The notes beneath the pieces are model-generated. The model searched no databases. It worked only from the letters and a program-made list of their open reading frames with translations, and had not been told where the DNA came from. Both the position numbers and the translations under genes were made by a program. A DNA stretch of 64,000 nucleotides from JADJPG01 sp964491875 (GTDB lineage: Bacteria > Verrucomicrobiota > Verrucomicrobiia > Limisphaerales > JADJPG01): positions 1 to 64,000 of the forward strand of contig CAZBIC010000040.1 of assembly GCA_964491875.1 (NCBI GenBank). The letters run 5' to 3'. Position 1 is the first letter of the stretch, and each line of letters starts with the position of its first letter. Shown one piece after another: positions 44,091-52,622 of this stretch.

Positions 44091-44139
44091 AAAACAAAAC
44101 GCCCGGCAAACTCGAGTCCACGAGGTTGCGCGGGCGTCG
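44091..44139 (-). terminator. Terminator of the ATP synthase operon
   Basis: On the minus strand, downstream of the atpC stop, a hairpin pairs CGCCCG with CGGGCG, CAA with TTG and CTCG with CGAG, with small internal mismatches. It is followed by GTTTTGTTTT. Confidence 0.75.
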
Positions 44140-44156
44140 AAAACAGGCGCTGAATG

Positions 44157-44561
44157 CTAGCGCTGACGGCGCTTCACCTTGAGTTGAGCCAGCGAGTGCA
44201 TGAGCGACGCCTGAACTGAGGCGGTCTCCTCGTCGCTGAGCTTCTCCGACAACCGGGCCTCGGCGCGTTTTCGCGCTTCTTCAGCCTTCGCCTCGTCGAT
44301 GTCGTCGGACTTGATGGCCATGTCGGTCATCACCGCGACGCGATCCCCAGTGATCTCCACGAAGCCTTCGCCGATGGCGAGGAAATGGTCCTGTCCGGCT
44401 TTCCGGGCGACCAGTTCCCCCGCGACCACCTGGGTCATCAACGGGACGTGCATCGGAAAGATTCCCATTTCGCCTTCCACGCCGGGCAGCGTGACCATGT
44501 CTACGTCGGCGGAGTAAATCTTCGCCTCGGGCGTGACAATTTCGAGTTTCAGCGTGGCCAT
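44157..44561 (-). CDS. atpC: F1-ATPase epsilon subunit
   Basis: The product has 134 residues. The beta-sandwich N-domain is shown by LEIVTPEAKIYSADVDMVTLPG-type spacing, GEMGIFPMHVPLMTQV and ITGDRVAVMTDMA. The C-terminal two helices follow (EAKAEEARKRAEARL and the Lys/Gln end). The subunit couples rotor rotation to catalysis and can inhibit ATP hydrolysis. It is the last gene of the operon, 13 bases after atpD, with a terminator behind. Confidence 0.95.
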   Translation of the reverse strand: MATLKLEIVTPEAKIYSADVDMVTLPGVEGEMGIFPMHVPLMTQVVAGELVARKAGQDHFLAIGEGFVEITGDRVAVMTDMAIKSDDIDEAKAEEARKRAEARLSEKLSDEETASVQASLMHSLAQLKVKRRQR

Positions 44562-44574
44562 GATTCAGCGCGGA

Positions 44575-46029
44575 TCAACCTTCCTTGATCTCGTCGATGC
44601 CGCCCTTCATGTAGAAGTTCACTTCGGCGACGTCGTCGTGCTTGCCTTCGAGGATTTCCTTGAAGGCGCGGACCGTTTCCGCCACAGGCACCTGCTTGCC
44701 TTCGCGACCGGTGAAGACCTGCGCGACGGTGAACGGCTGGCTGAGGAAACGCTGAATCTTACGCGCACGGAAAACTGTGAGCTTGTCTTCAGGAGAAAGC
44801 TCGTCCATGCCCAGAATCGCGATGATGTCCTGCAGATCCTTGTAGCGTTGGAGCACCTTCTGCACGCCGCGGGCAACGTTGTAATGTTCTTCGCCAACGA
44901 TGTCGGGAGTCAACGCGCGGGAGTTCGACGCGAGCGGATCGACAGCCGGGAAGATGCCCAACTCAGCGATGGAACGCTCGAGAACGATGGTCGCATCCAA
45001 GTGCGCGAACGTCGTCGCCGGCGCGGGGTCGGTCAAGTCATCCGCGGGCACGTACACCGCCTGGAAGGAGGTGATGGAACCTTTCTTCGTCGAAGTGATG
45101 CGTTCCTGCAAGTTACCCATTTCCGCGGCGAGCGTCGGCTGGTAACCGACCGCCGACGGCGTGCGGCCGAGGAGCGCGGACACCTCGGAACCGGCCTGCG
45201 AGAAACGGAAGATGTTGTCGACGAACAGGAGCACGTCCTGATTCTTTTCGTCGCGGAAGTACTCGGTCACGGCGAGCGCGGAGAGCGCGACGCGGAGACG
45301 GGCGCCCGGTGGTTCGTTCATCTGGCCATACACCAGACCGATGCGGGATCCTTCTTCGAGAATCGGCAGGCCCTTGTCATCGACCATCGGATGCCCCTTG
45401 GCGTCCTTTTTGGTCTTGATGACGTTGGCTTCGATCATTTCGTTGTAGAGATCGTTGCCTTCGCGGGTGCGCTCACCGACGCCTGCGAACATCGAGATGC
45501 CGCCGTGCAGTTTCGCGATGTTGTTAATCAGCTCCATGATGACGACAGTCTTGCCGACGCCGGCGCCACCGAACGCACCGACCTTGCCACCCTTCAAGAA
45601 CGGGCAGATGAGATCAATGACCTTGATGCCGGTGGTCAGCACCTGCGGCGAGGTGGACTGGTCCACCAGCGGAGGAGCGGAGCGATGGATGGAGAGATAC
45701 TTGTCAGCCTTGACCGGACCCTGCTCGTCGACAGCTTCGCCTGTCACGTTGAACACGCGACCCATGACCGCCTGACCGACAGGCATGGCGATCGGCCCGC
45801 CCGCATCGATGAGCTCCATGCCGCGCTTGAGACCTTCAGTGGTGCTCATGGCGACGGCGCGAACCCAGTTGTCGCCGAGGTGCTGTTGCACTTCGAGAGT
45901 CAGCTTGGTCTTGCCCTGCCCTGGCAGGTCGTATTCGACCGTCAGAGCGTTGTAGATGGCCGGCAACTGCGTCGTGAACTCCGCGTCCACGACCGGGCCG
46001 ATGATTTGAACGATTTTGCCTTTGTTCAT
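44575..46029 (-). CDS. atpD: F1-ATPase beta subunit (catalytic)
   Basis: The product has 484 residues. Walker A is GGAGVGKTV; GERTREGNDLYNEM, Walker B LLFVDNIFRFSQAGSEVSALLGR and the AATTFAHLDATIVL-type core are all present. The helix-turn motif usually written DELSEED reads DELSPED here, a Pro substitution at a position that transmits rotor torque. Everything else is canonical, so the enzyme should be active. Confidence 0.97.
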   Translation of the reverse strand: MNKGKIVQIIGPVVDAEFTTQLPAIYNALTVEYDLPGQGKTKLTLEVQQHLGDNWVRAVAMSTTEGLKRGMELIDAGGPIAMPVGQAVMGRVFNVTGEAVDEQGPVKADKYLSIHRSAPPLVDQSTSPQVLTTGIKVIDLICPFLKGGKVGAFGGAGVGKTVVIMELINNIAKLHGGISMFAGVGERTREGNDLYNEMIEANVIKTKKDAKGHPMVDDKGLPILEEGSRIGLVYGQMNEPPGARLRVALSALAVTEYFRDEKNQDVLLFVDNIFRFSQAGSEVSALLGRTPSAVGYQPTLAAEMGNLQERITSTKKGSITSFQAVYVPADDLTDPAPATTFAHLDATIVLERSIAELGIFPAVDPLASNSRALTPDIVGEEHYNVARGVQKVLQRYKDLQDIIAILGMDELSPEDKLTVFRARKIQRFLSQPFTVAQVFTGREGKQVPVAETVRAFKEILEGKHDDVAEVNFYMKGGIDEIKEG

Positions 46030-46041
46030 GCGTGCTGAGAA

Positions 46042-46920
46042 TTAACCCATCGCCATCTGGGCGGTGGTGATTTCCAAAAGTTCCTTCGTGATGTTCGCCT
46101 GACGCAGCTTGTTGTATTCGAGCGTGAGGTCCTTGATGAGCTGCTTGGCGTTGTCCGTCGCGTTCTTCATCGCCACCATGCGCGAGCTGTGCTCAGACGC
46201 CTTGGCTTCGAGGAGGAATTGATAGACCTGAAAATTGACGTAGTGCGGCAGGAGGTTGCCCAACACTGCGGTCGGATCCGGCTCAAAGAGGTATTCGAGC
46301 TCGCTCTTCTTCAACTGACCGCCATCGCCATGACCATCCACCCCGGCTTCCAACGCGTGAATCTGCCCGATGGGCAGCAATGGACGCAGGTCGGGCTTCT
46401 GGGTAAGCGTGTTGATGAAGTTCGTATAGAGGACATCCACGCGATCCACCTCACCACTGAGGAACATCTCCTGGGCGAACCTGGAAATGGCACGCGCCTC
46501 CGAGAACATCGGGTTGTCCTTATAGGTGAACTCCGCCGCGAGATTCCGCTTCGTTCGGGAGATGAACTGCGCGCCCTTTTTGCCAGCGCAGATGTAAACA
46601 GTTGTGTCCTTGTCGAGCTTGCCCGCTTCACGCAGCAAGTTCGAGTTGAGCGCGCCGCAAAGTCCCTTGTCTGTGCTGACGAGGATCACCGCGCGCTTCT
46701 TGCCGCCGCGCACCTCCATCAGCGGATGCGTGAACTCACCCGCGCCTTCGGTCACAGCCGAGAGCACATCGTTCATCAAGGTGGCGTAAGGGCGGCCCGC
46801 CAAAGCGGCCAGCTGCGCCTTGCGCATCTTCGACGACGCGACCATTTGCATGGCCTTCGTGATCTGCGCTGTGTTCTTGACCGACTTGATGCGTCGGCGG
46901 ATGTCGCGTGTGCTCGGCAT
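46042..46920 (-). CDS. atpG: F1-ATPase gamma subunit
   Basis: The product has 292 residues. The N-terminal coiled-coil helix (TRDIRRRIKSVKNTAQITKAMQMVA) and C-terminal helix (MKNATDNAKQLIKDLTLEYNKLRQ...TKELLEIT) are hallmark. The central Rossmann-like part includes ILVSTDKGLCGALN. It forms the central stalk. It is 14 bases after atpA and 12 before atpD. Confidence 0.97.
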   Translation of the reverse strand: MPSTRDIRRRIKSVKNTAQITKAMQMVASSKMRKAQLAALAGRPYATLMNDVLSAVTEGAGEFTHPLMEVRGGKKRAVILVSTDKGLCGALNSNLLREAGKLDKDTTVYICAGKKGAQFISRTKRNLAAEFTYKDNPMFSEARAISRFAQEMFLSGEVDRVDVLYTNFINTLTQKPDLRPLLPIGQIHALEAGVDGHGDGGQLKKSELEYLFEPDPTAVLGNLLPHYVNFQVYQFLLEAKASEHSSRMVAMKNATDNAKQLIKDLTLEYNKLRQANITKELLEITTAQMAMG

Positions 46921-46933
46921 GAGAGCTTAGGGC

Positions 46934-48460
46934 TTAACGATAGGTCTGCTTGAACTCGCTGACCGCCGCCTTCAAGTCCGCCGCGAGGGCATCGTTGATG
47001 GCGCCTTCCTTGCGAACGCGGTCGAGGAGAGCCTGCTTCCGGTTCGAGAGGAACTCGGTCAACTTGTTTTGGAAATCCTTCACCTTCTCGACCGGCACGT
47101 CATCGAGGAAGGCGTTCTGCATCGTCCACAGAATCGTCGCCTGCACTTCGACAGGCAACGGATTGTATTGGTTCTGCTTGAACAGCTCCACGATGCGCTT
47201 GCCGCGCTCGAGAATGCCCTGCGTCTTCGCATCGAGGTCGGAACCGAATTGCGCAAAGGCCGCGAGTTCGCGGTACTGGGCGAGGTCACCCTTGATACGA
47301 CCGGCGACCTGCTTCATCGCCTTGATCTGCGCAGCGGAACCGACGCGAGAGACGGAGAGACCGACGGAAATCGCCGGACGCACGCCTTGGTAGAACAAGT
47401 CGGTTTCGAGATAAATCTGACCATCCGTAATCGAGATGACGTTCGTCGGAATGTAGGCCGAAACGTCGCCCGCCTGCGTCTCAATGATCGGCAAGGCGGT
47501 CAACGAACCACCGCCACTGCGTTCGTTCACACGGGCGGAACGTTCGAGCAAACGGCTGTGGAGATAGAAGACGTCACCCGGATACGCTTCGCGGCCGGAC
47601 GGGCGCTTCAAAACGAGCGACACCTGACGGTAGGCAACCGCCTGCTTGGAAAGATCATCATAGATGATGAGCGCATCCATGCCGTTATCCATGAACCATT
47701 CGCCCATCGACGCACCGGCGAACGGCGCGAGATACTGCGCAGCGGCTGGAGCATCAGCACCAGCAGCCACGATGATGGTGTATTCCATCGCGCCCGCCTT
47801 TTCCAACTCGGCGATGACGCGCGCGATGTTGGACTGCTTCTGGCCGACTGCGACGTAGATGTTGTAAACCGGACGGAAGCCCGCTTCGTTCGCGTTCTGC
47901 TTGTTGATGCGCGCCTGGTTGATCATCGTGTCCACGCCGATCGTGGTCTTGCCCGTCGAACGGTCACCAATGATCAATTCGCGCTGACCGCGGCCAACCG
48001 GAATCATCGCGTCGATCGCCATGATGCCCGTCTGGAGCGGCTGGCTCACGGATTTGCGCTTGATGATGCCCGGAGCGATTTTTTCGACCGGATAGAAAGC
48101 GTCTTCCTTAATCGGCCCCTTGCCGTCCACCGGACGACCAAGCGTGTCAACCACGCGGCCGAGCAATCCCTTGCCAACCGGCACAGAGAGCAACTTGCCG
48201 GTGGTCTTGACCTCGGTGCCTTCGCGGATGCTCAGGTAGTCACCCAAAACAATGGCGCCGACCTCGGTTTCTTCGAGGTTCAACGCGATGCCGATGACAC
48301 CGTTGCCGAAATCGAGCATCTCGTTGAGCATCGCCTCGGTCAGGCCTTCGATCTTGGCCACGCCGTCGGAGATTTCGCGGACGATGCCGACGTTCTGCTT
48401 GGTCACCGACGTTTTAAGGCCGGAGATTTGCGCTTCAATTTCCTGGAGAATCGAACTCAT
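46934..48460 (-). CDS. atpA: F1-ATPase alpha subunit
   Basis: The product has 508 residues. The noncatalytic nucleotide site P-loop is GDRSTGKT; PVGRGQRELIIGD, the ISITDGQIYLETDLF segment and the Arg-containing SVGLSVSRVGSAAQIKAMKQ region are typical. It forms the alternating alpha3-beta3 ring with AtpD. Length and residues are normal. Confidence 0.97.
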   Translation of the reverse strand: MSSILQEIEAQISGLKTSVTKQNVGIVREISDGVAKIEGLTEAMLNEMLDFGNGVIGIALNLEETEVGAIVLGDYLSIREGTEVKTTGKLLSVPVGKGLLGRVVDTLGRPVDGKGPIKEDAFYPVEKIAPGIIKRKSVSQPLQTGIMAIDAMIPVGRGQRELIIGDRSTGKTTIGVDTMINQARINKQNANEAGFRPVYNIYVAVGQKQSNIARVIAELEKAGAMEYTIIVAAGADAPAAAQYLAPFAGASMGEWFMDNGMDALIIYDDLSKQAVAYRQVSLVLKRPSGREAYPGDVFYLHSRLLERSARVNERSGGGSLTALPIIETQAGDVSAYIPTNVISITDGQIYLETDLFYQGVRPAISVGLSVSRVGSAAQIKAMKQVAGRIKGDLAQYRELAAFAQFGSDLDAKTQGILERGKRIVELFKQNQYNPLPVEVQATILWTMQNAFLDDVPVEKVKDFQNKLTEFLSNRKQALLDRVRKEGAINDALAADLKAAVSEFKQTYR

Positions 48461-48488
48461 AGCTCTATTTCAAATAATCACTGGGGTC

Positions 48489-48881
48489 TTAAAGACTTTC
48501 CGCCAAACTGTTCAAGCGCGCCTGCACGCTGCCGTCATACACATCACTGCCGACCTTCACACGAAGGCCGCCGATCAGCTCGCGGTTCACCGCGAATTCC
48601 ACCTGCAATCCCTGTCCATAACGACGAGCGAGACTGGCCTTGATGCTTTCCTTCAACTCGGGCGCCGTCTCCACCGCGTTTTCGACGCGGGCCGAGCGGC
48701 GATCAATGTCCAGCTTCACCAAACGCTGAAAGTGGGAAAGAATCGCCACGTAACCGCGCGGCTTCTGCGCGATCACCGACTGCACCGCCTGACGAACCTT
48801 CGCATCTTCGAGCACGCCATTGGTGCGGCATGTCAGGAAGAGATGCTTCGCGTCGCGGCGGGCTTGTTTGGAAATCTTCAT
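48489..48881 (-). CDS. atpH: F1-ATPase delta subunit (short)
   Basis: The product has 130 residues, shorter than the usual 175-180. The C-terminal OSCP/delta signature is intact (VEFAVNRELIGGLRVKVGSDVYDGSV). The missing part is the N-terminal helical bundle, which normally binds alpha. No upstream extension is possible because a stop precedes the frame close to atpF. Short delta proteins of this type occur in several Verrucomicrobiota; I infer that it is functional. Confidence 0.85.
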   Translation of the reverse strand: MKISKQARRDAKHLFLTCRTNGVLEDAKVRQAVQSVIAQKPRGYVAILSHFQRLVKLDIDRRSARVENAVETAPELKESIKASLARRYGQGLQVEFAVNRELIGGLRVKVGSDVYDGSVQARLNSLAESL

Positions 48882-48905
48882 GCAGGTCGGCGATTTCGAA
48901 ATCGA

Positions 48906-49451
48906 CTAGGCAGCCAGCTGACGATTGGTTTCCTCGGCCAGACGACGCTGATCTTCCGGCGTGAGCACCTTGCCAGTGACCTGAATCGCCGCCTTCACCG
49001 CGAGCGTTCCGATTTCCTTGCGCAGCTCGGACTTCATCCGGGCGAGCTCAGCATCATTCGACTGGCGCGCCTTGTTAATGATATCCTGTGCTGCAGCGAC
49101 CGCCTTCTGCGTCTCGGTCTCAGTGACCTTAGCGGCGGCGGCGCGGGCTTCTTCGATAATCTTGTTCGCCTGCGTGCTGGCCTGATTGATCAGCTCTTGG
49201 GACTTGGCCTGCGCATTCGCGAGATCGCGTTTGATCTGCTCCGCATCAGCCAAACCTTTGGCGATGGTCTGGCGGCGCTGTTCCAGCACCGTCAAGATCG
49301 GCTTGTAGGCAAAGCGATGCAGCAAGAACGCCACGATGCAGAAGCTGACCACCTGCGAGATGAACAACGAGGTGTTGAAGCCGAACTGATCGCCAGTCTG
49401 TTTGGCGATGTCGCCGATTCCCGCGGCGGCGAAGAACAAGGTCTGATGCAT
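48906..49451 (-). CDS. atpF: F0-ATPase subunit b
   Basis: The product has 181 residues. An N-terminal membrane segment (SLFISQVVSFCIVAFLLHRF) is followed by a long charged helix rich in Ala, Glu, Lys and Gln (AQAKSQELINQASTQANKI, RAAAAKVTETETQKAVAAA), typical of the peripheral stalk. It lies between atpE and atpH. An intercistronic hairpin separates it from atpE. Confidence 0.95.
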   Translation of the reverse strand: MHQTLFFAAAGIGDIAKQTGDQFGFNTSLFISQVVSFCIVAFLLHRFAYKPILTVLEQRRQTIAKGLADAEQIKRDLANAQAKSQELINQASTQANKIIEEARAAAAKVTETETQKAVAAAQDIINKARQSNDAELARMKSELRKEIGTLAVKAAIQVTGKVLTPEDQRRLAEETNRQLAA

Positions 49452-49480
49452 AGTGAACTAAACTTTTCGTGATGCCATGT

Positions 49481-49510
49481 TCAGGCGCGGGGTTTCAGCC
49501 CCGCGCCTGA
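49481..49510 (-). ncRNA. Intercistronic hairpin between atpE and atpF
   Basis: A perfect 12-bp stem (TCAGGCGCGGGG paired with CCCCGCGCCTGA) closes a 6-base loop just after the atpE stop at 49517. There is no U-tract, so it is not a standard terminator. It probably protects or separates the atpE message, whose product is needed in many copies per ring. Confidence 0.8.
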
Positions 49511-49516
49511 GATTGT

Positions 49517-49729
49517 TTACCTCGCGAGGAAGATCGCGAAGAACACGATACCTTCAGCGAAGGCGGTGCTCAGAATGGCTTGCACGAGAATCTTCGTAGC
49601 AGCGCCAGGATTCCGACCAACCGCTTCGGAGGCCTTCATGCCGATCATACCGACGCCAATCGCAGCGCCAGCCGCAGCAGCGGCAACGTGCAGGTTTCCG
49701 GTCAATTCAGCGAGTAATGGCATCAACAT
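49517..49729 (-). CDS. atpE: F0-ATPase subunit c
   Basis: The product has 70 residues with two membrane helices joined by a RNPGA loop. The ion-binding Glu lies in the second helix (AFAEGIVFFAI). The residues that would make a sodium site (Gln in helix 1, Ser/Thr after Glu) are absent: the first-helix position reads IGVGM and the residue after Glu is Gly. Proton coupling is therefore more likely. Confidence 0.95.
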   Translation of the reverse strand: MLMPLLAELTGNLHVAAAAAGAAIGVGMIGMKASEAVGRNPGAATKILVQAILSTAFAEGIVFFAIFLAR

Positions 49730-49797
49730 ATGTGTTTCCTTTTAGTTGTCTCTCAGCGACGCCCGCAGTCTTGCCACGGTCCCGCCGCTGAAATCTT

Positions 49798-50796
49798 TCA
49801 GTGGGCGGCCTTTTCGTGACCGTGACCATGTCCATGACTCTCTTCATCATGCGTGCAAATGAGGAGGGTGAACACTGCGGTAAGCAACATGAACACGAGC
49901 GCTTGCACCAAGCCGACCAGCAACTCCATCGCGTAGAACGGCAGCGGGAGCAGCCACCCAAAATAGGTGCCACCCATCAGCGCCATCGTTTCCAACATGT
50001 TCTCACCTGCGAAAATATTTCCGTAGAGACGGAAGCTCAGCGAAACCGGGCGGAAGACGATGGAGACAACCTCCAGCACGCCAACCGCGAGGAATACGAC
50101 AATCATCAGGACTTTCAACGCACCCGTCGTATCGCCCTTGGGACCGAAGATGTGCATCAGGAATCCGCCAGGCCCATTGGCCTGCAGCGCCCATACCGTC
50201 CAGCAGGCGAAGAAAACCATGGCCATCGCGAGCGTCATGTTCAGATCCGCATTCACACCACGAAGAATCGGGCGCGAAATGTGATGAAGATGACCGTTGG
50301 CGTCCGGCGTTCCCCAACCAATCGTGCCGACGCCGGGAATCAAACTGAACCAGTTCGTAAAGAGAATGAAGATGAAGAGCGTCGCAAAGAACCAAAACGT
50401 CTTCTTCACCAAGTCGTGCCCAATGATTCCTTCTAGGAATCCATAGAGCCCTTCGACCAACCACTCCCAAAAGTTCTGCGCACCCGCCGGAACCTGCTGG
50501 ATGTTCTTAGTCGCAACTCGGGCGAAGGCGATGATTCCGATAGCAACGATCCAAGTGAGAATCATGGAGTTGGTGACAATCAAAGGCCCCAGATGAAACT
50601 GCGGCGCCGCGGTAGGCAGACCGTGATGCTCACCACCGCCATGCGTATCAGCCCCGTGCGCCGCTTCGACTGCCTGACCTGCCGCTGCCGTCGCATCATG
50701 CGCCGCGTCCGCCGCCCAACCAGACAGCGGCAAGGCGACCATCGCCACCACCGCCAGCATTACCAGAATTGCCCTGAGTTGTTGCATTGACTTCAT
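49798..50796 (-). CDS. atpB: F0-ATPase subunit a
   Basis: The product has about 332 residues from ATG 50796 (MKSMQQLR); an in-frame GTG at 50817 adds seven more. A signal-like N-terminus (ILVMLAVVAMVALPLSGWA) and an Ala/His-rich linker precede the conserved channel helices. The essential Arg is in SLSFRLYGNIFAGE. A His-rich C-terminus (HGHGHGHEKAAH) is unusual. It is the first gene of the operon; no atpI is present before it. Confidence 0.93.
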   Translation of the reverse strand: MKSMQQLRAILVMLAVVAMVALPLSGWAADAAHDATAAAGQAVEAAHGADTHGGGEHHGLPTAAPQFHLGPLIVTNSMILTWIVAIGIIAFARVATKNIQQVPAGAQNFWEWLVEGLYGFLEGIIGHDLVKKTFWFFATLFIFILFTNWFSLIPGVGTIGWGTPDANGHLHHISRPILRGVNADLNMTLAMAMVFFACWTVWALQANGPGGFLMHIFGPKGDTTGALKVLMIVVFLAVGVLEVVSIVFRPVSLSFRLYGNIFAGENMLETMALMGGTYFGWLLPLPFYAMELLVGLVQALVFMLLTAVFTLLICTHDEESHGHGHGHEKAAH

Positions 50797-51025
50797 CAAA
50801 TCGGCCGACGTGAACACACTTTTCGCGCCTCAAACTTCAACTGAAAACCCGACTGAATGTCGGAAGAGGCCGAGACGTTGCCGGAACGTGAAAAGTTTCA
50901 CAAGGGTTTTTTTCTGCGAATCACACACTTTGAAAAATTGCTCATCCAGAGGTGGAATTGAACTTATGTGAAGTGTTCGAACGGGCGCAGTTAGCATCCA
51001 TTCGCGTCCGCCACCGAGATAAACA
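50797..51025. promoter_or_regulatory. Intergenic region with ATP synthase promoter
   Basis: This 229-base region between the metal-permease stop and atpB is AT-rich in its middle. It must carry the atp promoter. A perfect palindrome with arms GTGAAA and TTTCAC (50888-50901) lies about 90 bases before atpB and could be an operator. No convincing -35/-10 pair was identified. Confidence 0.4.
50888..50901. promoter_or_regulatory. 14-base palindrome upstream of atpB
   Basis: GTGAAAAGTTTCAC (plus strand) has 6-base arms and a 2-base centre. It is in the atp leader or promoter region. It could bind a dimeric regulator; no family is assigned. Confidence 0.3.
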
Positions 51026-51901
51026 TCACTTCGCCGAAGTGCGTTCGAGAAACAACTTTTTCACCACCAGCGCGGCTCCATAGAGCAATCCCAGCAGCGC
51101 GACATCCGTCGGGCCAACAGGCAGATCCCAGCGATACGCGATGTAGAATCCGACGACGGCAGCGACGCTTCCAATCGCTGACGCGAGAATCGCAAACTGG
51201 CGCATGGTATTGGCCAGGAGATGCGCCGCGAGTGCTGGCAGCAGCAGGAATCCGAAAGTCACCAAAGGCCCGACGCTCAACACCGACATTGAAATCGTGA
51301 GCCCAATCAACACGAACAGCAGCGCGTCCCAGCCGAGCACGTTCTTCTTCAAGCTCACCGCCATGTCACGATCGAATGACACCAGCATGAACTCCTTCTG
51401 GAAGAGGAACAGCGCGACGATGACGACCCCAAACGTTCCAGCGGTCAGGACAAGGTCTGAATTCGCCACCGCGATCACTTCGCCCTTCATCCGGTCCAGC
51501 AAGCCGTGTTCGCCAAACGGATTCTTCACGAGCAGCAGAATACTCCACGCGCCCGCCAGCGCGTAAGCTGCGCCGACGCGTCCTTCCACCGAACCACGTC
51601 CGCGCCTCTCCATCACCGCGAAAAACAAAATCACCGCCAGCGTCAGGGCGGTGGAACCTGCAAACGCGAGCAGATTTTCACTGCGCTCCTCGACATGCGG
51701 AATGATGTGCCACGTATGCAAGGCAAACGCGGCCGCGATTCCGCAGGAGGAAACTTGTGGCAGCGCGACGCCCATGAAGACCAACCGCCGAAGCACGAGG
51801 AACACGCCCACCAATGGACACGTCATGCCGACCAGCAGGCTGACGTAGACGGAATTCCGGAGGAGGAAATCGGGAGAAAGGATTTCGAGCAGCGTTTCCA
51901 T
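51026..51901 (-). CDS. Metal ABC transporter permease (ZnuB/MntB, ABC-3 family)
   Basis: The product has 291 residues with eight to nine hydrophobic segments. The family motif VFLVLRRLVFMGVALPQVSSCGIAAAF (seen in parts: LVLRRLVFMGVALPQ, SCGIAAAFALH) matches ABC-3 permeases for zinc, manganese or iron. The C-terminal pattern PALAAHLLAN also matches. It starts 1 base after the ATPase stop and ends the operon. Confidence 0.92.
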   Translation of the reverse strand: METLLEILSPDFLLRNSVYVSLLVGMTCPLVGVFLVLRRLVFMGVALPQVSSCGIAAAFALHTWHIIPHVEERSENLLAFAGSTALTLAVILFFAVMERRGRGSVEGRVGAAYALAGAWSILLLVKNPFGEHGLLDRMKGEVIAVANSDLVLTAGTFGVVIVALFLFQKEFMLVSFDRDMAVSLKKNVLGWDALLFVLIGLTISMSVLSVGPLVTFGFLLLPALAAHLLANTMRQFAILASAIGSVAAVVGFYIAYRWDLPVGPTDVALLGLLYGAALVVKKLFLERTSAK

Positions 51902-51902
51902 C

Positions 51903-52622
51903 TCAGGAAAAATGGAGGTTCAACATCTCCTCCAGTTTGTCGCGCGTCAGCATGGCTTCAACCCGTCCTTGCGACGCCTCGCCATTGCGAAGCCAGATGA
52001 CCTCCTCGACACAGCGTTTCATCACCGCCAGGTCGTGGTTCACCATGAGGATCGTCAACTTCTGCTCGCGATGGATGCGGGACAGCAGTTCCATGATCGC
52101 CTGTGACGCGGCGGCGTCGATACCCGCGGTCGGTTCATCGAGAATCAGCAAATCCGGTTTCGCCGCGAGCGCCCGCGCGATAAGCACGCGTTGCTTTTGA
52201 CCGCCGGACAATTCCGAGAAGCGGCGCCCGGACAAGTCCCCTGCCCCGGCGAGTTCAAGACACTGACGCGCGAAACTCTTGTCTTCGCGCGCGAAGAATC
52301 GTCCCGCTGGCACTCGACCAGCGCAGCCCATCAGTGCCACTTCGAGACTGGACAGGAGGAAGATGGAGTCCAGCGCTTCGCGTTGCGGAACATAACCGAG
52401 CACCGGATCACGGCCAGCACATGCCGCGAACTGAACTTTGCCGTTCAACGGCGGCGTGACGCCGATGATGGTCTTGAGGAGAGTGGATTTTCCGGAGCCG
52501 TTGGAACCCAGCAAACCCGTGAAACTCCCACGCGGCACGTGCAGCGTGACACGCGGCAGGACGACGCGGCGGCTGTAGCCCACCGCCACGTCATCCATTC
52601 GCAAGAGCCAGTTATCCGTCAC
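51903..52622 (-). CDS. Metal ABC transporter ATP-binding protein (ZnuC-like)
   Basis: The product has 239 residues: Walker A GSNGSGKST, Q-loop YVPQREALD, signature LSGGQKQR, Walker B LLILDEPTAGID and H-loop MVNHDLAV. It energises import of a divalent metal. The start overlaps the binding-protein stop by 4 bases (52619-52622), indicating translational coupling. Confidence 0.93.
   Translation of the reverse strand: MTDNWLLRMDDVAVGYSRRVVLPRVTLHVPRGSFTGLLGSNGSGKSTLLKTIIGVTPPLNGKVQFAACAGRDPVLGYVPQREALDSIFLLSSLEVALMGCAGRVPAGRFFAREDKSFARQCLELAGAGDLSGRRFSELSGGQKQRVLIARALAAKPDLLILDEPTAGIDAAASQAIMELLSRIHREQKLTILMVNHDLAVMKRCVEEVIWLRNGEASQGRVEAMLTRDKLEEMLNLHFS

Noticed and set aside
44533..46038. 501-codon open frame on the plus strand
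   Set aside because: It is antisense to atpD, which is unmistakable.
47069..48643. 524-codon open frame on the plus strand
   Set aside because: It is antisense to atpA and parts of atpH; the product has no recognisable domain.
51026..51046. CACTTCG-C-CGAAGTG palindrome at the end of the permease gene as a terminator
   Set aside because: It has almost no loop and no U-tract, so it cannot be supported as a terminator.
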